From a virus: 64,000 bases of DNA. The notes under the pieces are model-generated. The model was not told where the DNA came from, searched no databases, and was given only the letters and a program-made list of their open reading frames with translations. The DNA lies in the IMG/VR virus record IMGVR_UViG_3300048587_000696, positions 1-64,000 of that record; one strand, written 5' to 3'. Both the position numbers and the translations under genes were made by a program. This document shows positions 14,502-24,400 of this stretch, in pieces (the first letter of the stretch is position 1; each line of letters opens with the position of its first letter).

Positions 14502-17500
14502 TTAGCTCCCACCCCGGCGCGCTGGTACCAAGACCAGGTGCGTCGCCAAATAAGTCGTCTGTGCCAGTGCCTTGCCCACGGCCACTGGCTGATGTCCGGT
14601 CGCGAACGGGGACAACAGCGTTGCCTCGAACTTTTCCGAACTGTTGTGGCCGAACGCCCATCCCGAGAGCAGTGATCCGCCCGTGATGTCGTCCTTCCAG
14701 CCCACCCATGCGCCCGCGTCGTACCGCACGCTGTTGTTCACCGAGCTGCCCTGGTAGCGCGTGCGCCACCAGTACGCAGCGGCGTACGCTTCCCGGCCAC
14801 TCTCAAAGCTGGGGAACAGTCCGGGCGATTCCCACACGTACTCGGACCGGAACTTCAGCCCAAACCATTCCAGCACATTGGTATGAAACTTCGGATACGC
14901 AGGGTTCTTGCGCGCCATGCCCGTGACAATCTCTTCGTACACATAGTTGTTGATGTAGTACGGCCCCGACGGCGCAATTTTGACCGGGGCTTCCCCGGGG
15001 CGCTTGTTGCGGCTGTACATCCCGCGCAGCTCTTCGTAATGCGTCCACTCGACCTGCCGCACGTAATCAAGGGTGTCGCCAGTAACGGACAACGCGCCCG
15101 ACCCTACGGCGAGCTTAAAGGGCCACTGGCTGGCGTCCACCTTGGACTTCGGCCAGAAGCGCAGCGGAGAGCCCGTCGGCTCGCGCACCGGGCTCGACCA
15201 CACTTCGGCCGCCGCGATGTCCGCCCCTTCGTTCTTCTCTTGCCCGTCCACCTCGCCCACGTAGTCGTGCCGCTCACTCTCGGTCGTCGCAAAGCAGTAG
15301 AACTGCCGCAAGTCGATTTCAGAGTTCTCGGTCAGGTTCAACGCGGCGTAGCTCGGCGTTTTGGTGCCCAAGTACCGCGGCACGCACATCGGCGGCACCA
15401 GGTGGTACGGATGCAGATCTCGGCTGATCGACGGCACCCACGTGGGATTGGTCTCCCACGTCCAGGTGCCCAGCGCGGCGGGGAGTACCCGGTTATTGGT
15501 CGCCCACTGCGCGGGCATGATGCTATCGGCCAGTCCCAAGTGCGCGATGGTGTACTGGTCCGCGGCCAGTCCGAGGGTGAGCCACGGCTCCTGGGCGAAC
15601 CCGATCGTAGTGGCCAGCCCGCTGGTCGTCATCTCGTGCTGCCACCACCAATGCTCCAGCAGGTGGTCCAACAGAGACCCCGAGCTCGCGCCGTGCGCCG
15701 CCAACTGCCCCGACTTCCACCCCGGCTCCTTGGTCCACTGGCGACACACCACCGTACGCCGGTGCGCGTACATGGCATCGTCTTCCCACGTCACCGCCGT
15801 GGTCTGGTTACTGATCTTGGCCTGGTCCACGAAGCTGCGGTTGATGCCCCAACTGGATCGTCCGGACCGGTCCGTGGCGTACGCCGACAGGTAGAAGAGG
15901 TAGCTCATGAGTGCGAAGTTCAACCGCGCGCGACCTGAGGCGATGCCCCGGGTCTCGGACCAACCCGGCACCTCCTCGAGCTGCAAGTAATCGCCGAATT
16001 CCAGCGACTGCGGCAACCCAGTGAACTCGAAGGCCGCTCGGAAGTCCTGCGGGCGGAACACCCACTCGGTGACCCCCGCGTCACCGTCGGTCCACTTGAA
16101 CGTCTTCGCCTTGCGGTACCCCTGGTCATTGAAGCTCAGGGTGTGCTCGTCATTGTGCAGCAGCCGGTTCACCAAGATGCGCTGCTCGACCGTCGTTTCC
16201 GGGTACACTTGTCCCGTGAACTGTGCCGACTGGTCGCCAATGATTGCCTTGAGGTGCACCTGGCGATTCAACTTCACTGAAATTTCCGACGTCCGGCCCG
16301 CCCACAGGCCCCCGGGGCGATCCGCCACCTTGAAACGCACGCGCACGGGCTTGTCGTTGGCGATATACGCAGCAAGACTCGTCTTCGACCCCGAACCGCC
16401 CGCGGGCGTTTCCCAGCCGCCCGTACCGCCCGGAACGTAGCCGCCCGCGCTGGTCCAGTCGTCGATCTTGAGCTCGATCTTGGTGGGCTCCGGCAGGTGC
16501 GTCAGCACCCGCAACTCGGGCAACGCCAAGTCCTGATCGTCGATCAGCCGCAGTTCCGCATCCACCGGATCCGTCAAGGCCTCGAGGTACACAAACCACT
16601 CCCCGAACGTCCCCTGCCCGATCAGCGGCTTGCCGCTACCGTCCAAGCCGGTCCACACCACCGCCAGCTCGCCCAGCTTGCCGCCGCTGAGCTCTTGGTT
16701 CCAGGCATAGAAGCCCTTGCCGATGCGCGGCCGCTGGTCCGGCTCGAACGTGCCCTCCACCAGCGTGGCGTACAGCTCGGACTGCGTGGCATTCCACTCG
16801 CCCAGCTGGTCCACGCCGTCCCACTTGAACTGCCGCTTAGCGCCGACCGTCAGGTACTGCCAGTGCCGCTCCGGTTCGGCTGGGTCGGCCGTCGGCTCGG
16901 TCAACCAGGCCACGATCGTATTGTCCACCGCTGAACGCACCGACAATCGGTAGAGCCCGTCCGCCAGGACGTCCATCTGTGCGGTAACGACCTCCCCCAG
17001 TTCCGAAGCGTACGGGTCGTAGAACGGGCTGTACGGCAGGGTATTGCTGAGCGGCACCTTCGCGGCCGTGTACGGCTCTGCGCTCGCCGCCATGCGCCGG
17101 TACCGGACGTTGAACGTCGGGTACGCCGGGCGGGCGAAGCGCGCCGCGACGCCGTCACCCTGCTTCCACGGCAGGGCGAGCTGCGGCGTCGCGTAGTCCA
17201 CAGTGAAGAATTCATGGTACGGCGTGTTGGCCAACCATCCGGACAGCGCGCCCACCACGTGACTGCCGTTCACGCGCGCGCGCCAGTCGATACCCAGTGT
17301 GACCGGATACTCCAACGTAAACTTCTTGCCCACGCGCACTTCCACCGCACGATTCCCGGTCCGGGGCACCGTGACGATTTCGTAGTAGAACAACCCCAAC
17401 TTGTCCGTACCCGCCGGGAACATCTGGCCGGACGGCAACTCGGCAAACGCCGCAGTGAGCGTCGTGTCGGACCCCAGCTCAACCCGTCCCACGAGCATTC

Positions 17501-20363
17501 CCTGCTTCGGGACCGCCGGGCCGTCAATAAACGCTGAGTAGAGGGTCACACTGGTCGGGGCCACGCCCGGAGAACCCGTCGGACTGATCTGCACCGTCCC
17601 AGGCTGCGGGGGCCACGGCGCCCCGCCCGGCAGGACCAACGACGGCACGCCGCCAGGGCTGGTCACCGGCACGTTCGCGTACTCCACGATGTCCCCGCCT
17701 GCCGCCACCGGCAGGTCCTTGCTCGGGATGTACGCCTGGCTCGTCGGGTTCAGGACCTTGTGGCCGCTGACCGAGGTGTAGCCAATCTGCATGCGCGCAA
17801 TGGGCCGGTTACCGAACTTCGACAAATCGATGTCCGTCCGGGGCTCATACGCCGGGTAGTCCGGCCACGAGTTGGTATCAAGCGTGGTGCGGAACCGATT
17901 GGGCTGCAGGGTGTGCGTGACCTTGCGCACAAACTGCGTGGCCGTGGTGTTTGTGGTGTCGTAGCGTGTTTCGGCGACCGCAATCGGATCGCCCACTTCC
18001 ACCATCGGCAGCAGCGGGTGTTCCACCGTCGTGCCCGGAATGGGCACGGACTGTCGATAGATAAACGTCTGCGCCAAGTAGTTGGCGAAGCCGTCGTCCG
18101 CAATCGAGTCGTCGTAGATCACCGCGTGCTTCGGGTAGCCCACGTGGTTCTTGGCCAGGGGGTTCACGATCGACTGCAGATCCACCGCGTTGGCCACCAC
18201 GAACTCAGTTTCCGTCGGCGCCTTGGCCTCTTCGAACTTCTCGCTGTCCGTGATCGCCGCCTTCTTGCGGCCCACGATCGTGACCTTGTTCCGCACCTCG
18301 TCTTGCTGCGCGCGGGTCGTCACGGTCAGCGCCGTGTCGTCAGTCGAAAGCGTGGGCAGCTTGGTGCGCAGCGGGTCCTGGGCGTAGCAGAGCAAGCAGT
18401 CGATGTACGACTTGGTGCCTCCGCTCAGGGTATCCGCCGTCAGTGTGACCACGTACTCGTCGTAGTCGCCGGAGAACAGCGTCGCCACCGTCGGGTTGGA
18501 CCCCTGGGCAATCACCGGGCTGTTAAACAGCAATCGCGGGTCTTCCAGCACGTCACCGGACACACTCGGGTTCACGGTGCCCGTCGCGACCGGATCGCCG
18601 CCGCTCGACTTGCTCACCGAGATCTCCCAGGCCCGCGCATCAGCGTTCCGTGGAAAGGCCGCGTCAATGCGCGAGGCCCGCACCGTCGCCTGCACGGTCA
18701 CCGGGTCGGTGGTCGTGAAGTACGTGGCGCCGTAGGCCGACGGATCCAGTTGCTCCGTCAACGTGCCCACCGTTGCGTTGAGTTCGGTCAGCTCCTCGAT
18801 GTACGTCGGCAAATTCGCGGGGCGCAAGAACGCAGCTCCCGACGCATCGAAGCCGCACAAGTACCCCAGCCGGTCCGTCAGCTCGCGCGTGCGGGCCCAC
18901 AGGTCCTTCGTGGGCTCCACCACGAAGATGTATTCGTCGTCGAACGGCCGCGATTCCGTGAAGCTGAAGCCCACGTTGCCGTAATGCACCGGGCGCGGCA
19001 GCTTGAGCCGCAGCCCCTTGGTGGACACCGCCCGGAAGCGTGGCAAGGTCGAACCGCGGACCAGCACCGGCGTGCCGAGGCCGTTCGACTGCACGGCCAC
19101 TTCGGTGCGGCGGTAGCAGCTGGGGTCCACGCCTGCCCGGACGCCCATCTCCTCGACGGCGTACGCCAGCGGCCAGTTGTCGAAGGCCGGGACGTTGTAC
19201 ACCGGCTGGGCCCGCTGTCCCGGCTCTGCGTTGAACAAGTCCAGCAGACGGAAGCCCCGGGCCATGTAGCTAATGCGATCGGGCGTCTGCTCGTACTGCT
19301 CGACCATGCGCCCCTCGAGCCCGACACACGTGATCGTCAGCTTGCCGTCCGAGCCGGATCCGAAGTCGTCCACAAAGCCCGTGAAGAGCGGTGTGTATTC
19401 GTCCAGGGTGTCGGGCCGTGCGACGCGGATCTGCACCAGCCGCTTGCGTCGCAGCGAATGCTGCAACGACCCGCCGTCGTACACGTCCAGCTGTCCCGGG
19501 TCCGAGGTCAGCGACGGGCGGTTGAACACCCACCCATGCCCGTCGTTGTTCTCGGGGTTCAGCAGCGGCACCACGACTTCTGCGCGGCTCGCCGCGCCCG
19601 GCTCCTGGGTGATCGACGCGCTCAGAATGAACGGCAGCACGGCCGCCTCGAGCGGCGCATCGGCCGCGAACAACGATGCGCTCAGGACCGGCGCTTCGGC
19701 CGTGGCCCGCTCGAGCTCGTCGTCCGCGGGCAGTGCCCCCGGCAGCGCCTTGACGACCAGCCCACCCCAGGGCTCGGTGCCGGACTGCACGTAGTAGACA
19801 AACAGCTCGTCGTCGGGCAGGAAGGTGTGGGTCGCGGAGTAGCTGAAGCCGTCGATCACGAAGCCCACTTCGCTCAGGTCGTCGGCGAACAGGTTCGTGG
19901 TTACCCCGCCCCGCACCACGTCAATCCGAACGAAGCCACTCCCAGCCAGCCCAAACGTCAGCGTGTCGCTCCCCGGCAGCCAGGCCCGCATCGCGGACGG
20001 CAGCAGCACCCCGGAGAAGCACACCGCCACCTGGCCCGGCGTGGACACACCCCACCAGCCGGGGGCGCCGCTGCCCCAGTACGACTGCACCACCGGCCAC
20101 CGGCCCGTGCGCCCCGCGCCCTCGTACACCACCGGACGCGACAGCCCGCTCAGGAAGTCCGACTCCGGGTTCGACGACGCCTGCAGGGCGGCCACGTAGG
20201 TGCCCCAGCTCTCACTGGTGACGGCCTCCTGCACCCGGAGCCGCATACCGGTCGTGGCCTTCCCGTCCTCCAAGGAGGAGTAGGGCGTGTCCCACGCGGC
20301 CACTTCAAACTGCCACTGCTGGTCGACGCTGAAGAACGCCGCCGCGCTGGGCACTGGTTGCAT
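14502..20363 (-). CDS. giant tail hub / tip protein
   Basis: 1953 residues, SD GGAG before ATG 20363. Residues roughly 240-900 have hub-like features: VLPFILSASITQEPGAASRA, KLTITCVGLEGRMVEQYEQT and a long alpha/beta stretch of the type found in baseplate hub proteins. Later parts are beta-sandwich modules and a Trp/Tyr-rich end (HWWWQHEM, EWFGLKFRSEYVWESPG). It is the likely central hub that contacts the distal tail protein and carries receptor or lytic modules; no endolysin motif was evident. Confidence 0.7.
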   Translation of the reverse strand: MQPVPSAAAFFSVDQQWQFEVAAWDTPYSSLEDGKATTGMRLRVQEAVTSESWGTYVAALQASSNPESDFLSGLSRPVVYEGAGRTGRWPVVQSYWGSGAPGWWGVSTPGQVAVCFSGVLLPSAMRAWLPGSDTLTFGLAGSGFVRIDVVRGGVTTNLFADDLSEVGFVIDGFSYSATHTFLPDDELFVYYVQSGTEPWGGLVVKALPGALPADDELERATAEAPVLSASLFAADAPLEAAVLPFILSASITQEPGAASRAEVVVPLLNPENNDGHGWVFNRPSLTSDPGQLDVYDGGSLQHSLRRKRLVQIRVARPDTLDEYTPLFTGFVDDFGSGSDGKLTITCVGLEGRMVEQYEQTPDRISYMARGFRLLDLFNAEPGQRAQPVYNVPAFDNWPLAYAVEEMGVRAGVDPSCYRRTEVAVQSNGLGTPVLVRGSTLPRFRAVSTKGLRLKLPRPVHYGNVGFSFTESRPFDDEYIFVVEPTKDLWARTRELTDRLGYLCGFDASGAAFLRPANLPTYIEELTELNATVGTLTEQLDPSAYGATYFTTTDPVTVQATVRASRIDAAFPRNADARAWEISVSKSSGGDPVATGTVNPSVSGDVLEDPRLLFNSPVIAQGSNPTVATLFSGDYDEYVVTLTADTLSGGTKSYIDCLLCYAQDPLRTKLPTLSTDDTALTVTTRAQQDEVRNKVTIVGRKKAAITDSEKFEEAKAPTETEFVVANAVDLQSIVNPLAKNHVGYPKHAVIYDDSIADDGFANYLAQTFIYRQSVPIPGTTVEHPLLPMVEVGDPIAVAETRYDTTNTTATQFVRKVTHTLQPNRFRTTLDTNSWPDYPAYEPRTDIDLSKFGNRPIARMQIGYTSVSGHKVLNPTSQAYIPSKDLPVAAGGDIVEYANVPVTSPGGVPSLVLPGGAPWPPQPGTVQISPTGSPGVAPTSVTLYSAFIDGPAVPKQGMLVGRVELGSDTTLTAAFAELPSGQMFPAGTDKLGLFYYEIVTVPRTGNRAVEVRVGKKFTLEYPVTLGIDWRARVNGSHVVGALSGWLANTPYHEFFTVDYATPQLALPWKQGDGVAARFARPAYPTFNVRYRRMAASAEPYTAAKVPLSNTLPYSPFYDPYASELGEVVTAQMDVLADGLYRLSVRSAVDNTIVAWLTEPTADPAEPERHWQYLTVGAKRQFKWDGVDQLGEWNATQSELYATLVEGTFEPDQRPRIGKGFYAWNQELSGGKLGELAVVWTGLDGSGKPLIGQGTFGEWFVYLEALTDPVDAELRLIDDQDLALPELRVLTHLPEPTKIELKIDDWTSAGGYVPGGTGGWETPAGGSGSKTSLAAYIANDKPVRVRFKVADRPGGLWAGRTSEISVKLNRQVHLKAIIGDQSAQFTGQVYPETTVEQRILVNRLLHNDEHTLSFNDQGYRKAKTFKWTDGDAGVTEWVFRPQDFRAAFEFTGLPQSLEFGDYLQLEEVPGWSETRGIASGRARLNFALMSYLFYLSAYATDRSGRSSWGINRSFVDQAKISNQTTAVTWEDDAMYAHRRTVVCRQWTKEPGWKSGQLAAHGASSGSLLDHLLEHWWWQHEMTTSGLATTIGFAQEPWLTLGLAADQYTIAHLGLADSIMPAQWATNNRVLPAALGTWTWETNPTWVPSISRDLHPYHLVPPMCVPRYLGTKTPSYAALNLTENSEIDLRQFYCFATTESERHDYVGEVDGQEKNEGADIAAAEVWSSPVREPTGSPLRFWPKSKVDASQWPFKLAVGSGALSVTGDTLDYVRQVEWTHYEELRGMYSRNKRPGEAPVKIAPSGPYYINNYVYEEIVTGMARKNPAYPKFHTNVLEWFGLKFRSEYVWESPGLFPSFESGREAYAAAYWWRTRYQGSSVNNSVRYDAGAWVGWKDDITGGSLLSGWAFGHNSSEKFEATLLSPFATGHQPVAVGKALAQTTYLATHLVLVPARRGGS

Positions 20364-20366
20364 TGC

Positions 20367-21287
20367 TTATGCTCCGGTGTACGAGCCGCCCTCGATCGGA
20401 CTGCCCGGATCGAGGTAGTCGTCGTCTTCTGCTGCCCCCACCACCTGGCCGCCCTCGACCATCAGGAGCGTGCCGTCGGGCAGGTACGTCAGGTTTGCGC
20501 CCGTACCGCCATACGCCAGAGCCAGAATTCCGCCCGGGAACGACCCGCCGCCCGAGGTGCCGGTACCGAACTCGCCCACCGGAGGGATCGGGTTCCCCGC
20601 GAAATCTTCCACGACGAACGTGAACTTGCTCTCAGAGTAGCGCACCGAGCCGCCGTCGCCGCGCAGCACGCGGGTGGTGTCCAGGACGCGCACGCGCCAC
20701 CAGGCCGGTTCGATCCAGCTCACGCGGATCTCGTTGCCCGCGTTCAGGGCGCCCACCAGCTCCTGCTCCAGCACCAGCGTCGTGCCCGTGGCGTAGTTCA
20801 CTGAGTGGCGCACCCAGGCCCCGCTGGCCATCAGCGCGTCCACCACGGCGTACTTCAGTGTCGTGGGGTGCACTTCCCCGGTCAGATCGGGCACGGTCAG
20901 CGTCTGGCCCGAAATGCCCGTGACGGTGGTCTCCAGGCTGCGGCCGCGGTTGAGCAGGTTGGTAGTGCCGTCGTAGATGTACACATACGGACCAATGCCT
21001 CGAGACTGCAGCGAACGACTCTTCAAGCTTTCGAGCCAGCGGTACTGCATCTCGTAGCGTCGCGCCTCGGGTCCGAAGTTGGACCAAATCCAACTGCGGC
21101 GGCGCGGGTCGCGGCTCGGCATCTGGACGATCACGCGTCCGTCAGCGGTTTCCACCTGCTCGCCGAGCTCGGTCGAGGGATAGTCCACGCGGGTCGGGGT
21201 GGGAAACAGCTCGACTTCGAGGCCCGACTTGGCCCCGTTCTCGTCGGGCATCGCCACCCAGAACCCCTTCTTCAACACGGTCGTCAT
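20367..21287 (-). CDS. distal tail protein-like
   Basis: 306 residues from ATG 21287 (MTTVLKKGFWVAMPDENG) with GGAGA upstream; an in-frame ATG at 21329 lies inside a hairpin and lacks an SD. It is the first gene after the tape measure, the usual slot of the distal tail protein joining tube and hub. Motifs: PSRDPRRRSWIWSNFGP, YVYIYDGTTNLLNRGRS and a WWRVRVLD segment, followed by a flexible Gly-rich C-terminus. Confidence 0.7.
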   Translation of the reverse strand: MTTVLKKGFWVAMPDENGAKSGLEVELFPTPTRVDYPSTELGEQVETADGRVIVQMPSRDPRRRSWIWSNFGPEARRYEMQYRWLESLKSRSLQSRGIGPYVYIYDGTTNLLNRGRSLETTVTGISGQTLTVPDLTGEVHPTTLKYAVVDALMASGAWVRHSVNYATGTTLVLEQELVGALNAGNEIRVSWIEPAWWRVRVLDTTRVLRGDGGSVRYSESKFTFVVEDFAGNPIPPVGEFGTGTSGGGSFPGGILALAYGGTGANLTYLPDGTLLMVEGGQVVGAAEDDDYLDPGSPIEGGSYTGA

Positions 21288-21308
21288 GGTCGTCTCCGGA
21301 TGGCAAAA

Positions 21309-21340
21309 CGCTCCCCAACGGCACAGCACGTCGGGGAGCG
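21309..21340 (-). terminator. second hairpin after the tape measure (terminator or 5' leader attenuator)
   Basis: Arms CGCTCCCCAACG (21309-21320) and CGTCGGGGAGCG (21329-21340) pair at 11 of 12 positions around an 8-base loop, followed on the minus strand by TTTT. It lies downstream of promoter copy 3 and only 21 bases before gene 20367-21287, so new transcripts from that promoter would meet it as a leader element. Confidence 0.65.
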
Positions 21341-21375
21341 CTTCGCGCTACTTTGCAGTCCGCCCCAAACAGAAA

Positions 21376-21410
21376 CTCCCCGTGACACTAGTAGGTCGAG
21401 TCACGGAGAG
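21376..21410 (-). terminator. terminator after the tape measure gene
   Basis: Arms CTCCCCGTGAC (21376-21386) and GTCACGGAGAG (21400-21410) pair at 10 of 11 positions, loop of 13 bases, followed on the minus strand by TTTCTGTTT. It stands 22 bases beyond the tape measure stop and overlaps the predicted start of transcripts from promoter copy 3. Confidence 0.68.
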
Positions 21411-21436
21411 GTTCGTCGAAGCTAGGGAAACCTTAC
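21411..21436 (-). promoter_or_regulatory. phage promoter motif, copy 3 (tail-tip operon)
   Basis: GTAAGGT at 21436-21430 overlaps the TAA stop of the tape measure; GAAC follows at 21414-21411 with the standard spacing. It would drive the tail-tip operon 20367 to 8349. Predicted initiation near 21404 falls inside the 5' arm region of the first terminator, so only read-through RNA, not new RNA, would form that first hairpin. Confidence 0.68.
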
Positions 21437-24400
21437 GCGCTACGGACGTCGAAGCTGGTGCCACGGCCGCCCAACTGATCCCGGAGAGCCGTCGCCACCT
21501 TGTCAGCAATCACGGCTTCCGACTGCCCCGGGGCGCCGTACACGTTGATCTCGATCGGACGATCCCCGGCCCCTTCCGTGCCCGTGCCGCCCGACCCAAA
21601 GGGCTGGAAGCCCGGGACCACAAATCCGGCCGGGACGTTCAGGAACCGGCTGCCCAGCGTCAGCTGCTGGGTCTGCACTTCAATCGCCTGGATCTGCTCG
21701 CGGGTGTTGCGCTCAATGCGCTCCAGGGCCGCCAGCTGGGGCTCGGTCTCCGGCGGCTTGGACTTCCCGAACAGCCCGCCCAATGCCCCGCCAAGGATTC
21801 CGCCGACAAACGCGCCGACCGGACCCAGCGGGGTGGCGCCACCGATCAACGCACCGATCGAGGCCCCCTCCTGCCCGTAGCTGTCCTTGCCGCCGATCGC
21901 TCCGCCGATCAGCGCACCGGCCAGCGGCAGGGCGACGTCCGCGGCACGCCCGAACTTGCCCAGCTTGCCGCTTCCGGCGAAGCTGAACTGCTTGCTGCCC
22001 CCGCTCGTCGACGGGGTGGCCGTGAGCAGCGCCGGATCAAGCGCAATGGGCACTCCGCCCGGAATGTCAAGTACCGTCGGCGTCGGTCCCGTCGGGCCCG
22101 TCGAACTCGACGTGCCCCGAGACTTAGCGTACCACGCCACCGCGGTCGTCGCGGCTGCGGCCCCGCCCGCACCGGTCAGCCCACCGACACTCCCCGTCCC
22201 GACCACCGAACCAGCCTGCGCGGCGGCTGCGGAGATTTCCTGCTGGGTCGCGGCCGTCCACGCCGCCACACCCTTTCGGAAGCCCGCCTCGATGGCGGTC
22301 TCCGTGGACAGCGCACCGCTGGCAAACGCGGATGTCAGCTTATCCCCGAGCAGTCCGGTTTCACTGAACACATTCCGCAAGAACACGTCAACCAGGCGGG
22401 ACTGCGCGGCCTGAGCCACACCCTCGGCCAGCTGCTGCAGGCCCTGCCCGCTAAAATTACGCGAACTGGACAAGAACGTCCGCAGCGGGGCGACGAGCTC
22501 CTGCACCAGCTGCGCAGACTCTTCCCGCGGACGCCGCTGCAGCTGCGCATTGGCACCGGACAGCACCCCGAAGCGCGCCACCAGCGCTTCAGACTGCGCG
22601 TTCAACAGGTCTTCGCCCAACTGGTTGTCGATGTCATTCATGCGTGCCGCAAGCTGACCATCGCCCACTTCGAACTGTTCCGACGCAAGGCGCCGCTGCT
22701 CTGCGGCCGTCGCCTCCGCCAGAGCCGACCGCTGCTGCTCGACCAGGGCAATCTGCCCCAGCTGCAAGGTCACCCCTGCCTGCGGGCGACGCGGGTCCGC
22801 CTGCGCCGCCGCCACATCCGCCTGGTTCAGTGCCCCGGTCAGTGCGGTCTGCCGCTGGGCGGCGCCCTGAATTCGCGTCAGTCGTCGGTTGATTTCCTGA
22901 ATGCGCTCCTGTCGCTGAATCTCCGGGAGGATGTCCTTCTCCACCGCATCCGTCGCCGCCTTCAGCAATTCGCCCAGGCCGCCGATCGTGCTCAGGAGCC
23001 GTTCCGTCGTCGCCTGGTCCTCAGCATCCCCAAGCTCTCCCAAATCCGCCAGGGACTGCTTCAGCTGCAAGCCGATCTCTCCCACAGACCCGCCCGCCTT
23101 AATCGCCGTGTTCACAAACGCGCCCAGGCCCTCAGTGCTCGCGATCCGCACCTGCTCCTTCAGCAGGTTGATGCGGTTAAGTGCCCGGTCGCCTTCCGCC
23201 TTGGCCCCAGACACTTCGTCCACCAGCGAGCCAATCGCTGCTGCCTCACCCCGGCCCGGCGCCAATTCGTCATCAACAATCCGCGCGCCGAACTGCTTCT
23301 CGCCTCCGCCGAACTGCCCCTTCGACGCCACAAAGCTCGCCTGCGCGTTAATAAGGTCCCGCTGCAGGGTGATGGGCAGCGTCCCCAGGTCCTGCAACAG
23401 CTGCTGGGCATTGTCCGACCGAGCACGTGTCGCATCGAAAGAGATACCGAACCGGTCCTGCAAATCCGACTGGACGCGATTCCGCGCGGAGCGCTCCGAA
23501 AAGGATACAATCGGAGCAAACAGCCGATCACGCACGCCACCAAGGGCCTGGTTCTTCGTACTCAACTCCGCCAGCTGGGACGTGCGACCTTGCGCGTCAT
23601 TCAACGTATTAATGATCCGCTGTGTGCTACTAGTGTCCTGCCCAGCGGTGATCTCCCGCTGCAGCTGGTCGTCCAGTTTCTCCACGGCCAACTGCAACGC
23701 CTGCTTAATTGCTGCGGCGAACGCCGACCCTTCCTCGGACCCCAAAGCGCCGGTCTCATTGGCCAGCATCTGCACGCGGCCCTGCACATTGATTGCCGGA
23801 GCCAGCTGATCAACCAGCGCCTGCGCCACTCGATCCAGGTTCGCAAACCGATAGTTGCTCTCCGTCAAGGACCGCCGCTGCGGATCGTTAGGGTCGGTAA
23901 TGCCCCGCTCCGCAATAGCCTGGCGCAGCCGTTCCTGATTGCGGTCCGGCACGACAAACGGTACGTTGGCGTCCAGTCGCTGGAACAAGCGCAAATCATC
24001 GGCACTCAACAGCAACCGCTCGCGTGCGACCTTATCCAACGCCGCCAAGGGGGACTGTCCCGCGTCCGCCGCCTGCTTGGCAATCTGACTAATCGTTCCT
24101 GACGCGCCAAACTGCACGGCGCTGAGGTCACCAATCTTCTGCCCTCGGAAACTCAGCGCAGAGCTGAGCGACTCCAGAATCGCCTGCCCGGGGTCCCGAG
24201 AGAATACCCGAGTCCCTGAATATTCTGTCGCGTCCGAGCTCTGCCCCGCGGCGGATGCCACACTCCGCAGCTGCTTGCTCAGATTCACAGTGTTCTGCTG
24301 AAACTCCGCGACTACGTCTGCGAGATCCGTCCGAGCCTCGCTGAGGTACGTATTGGGAACAGCGAGCTCCAACTTCGCCGATTCCTTCAGGAGTCCCGCA

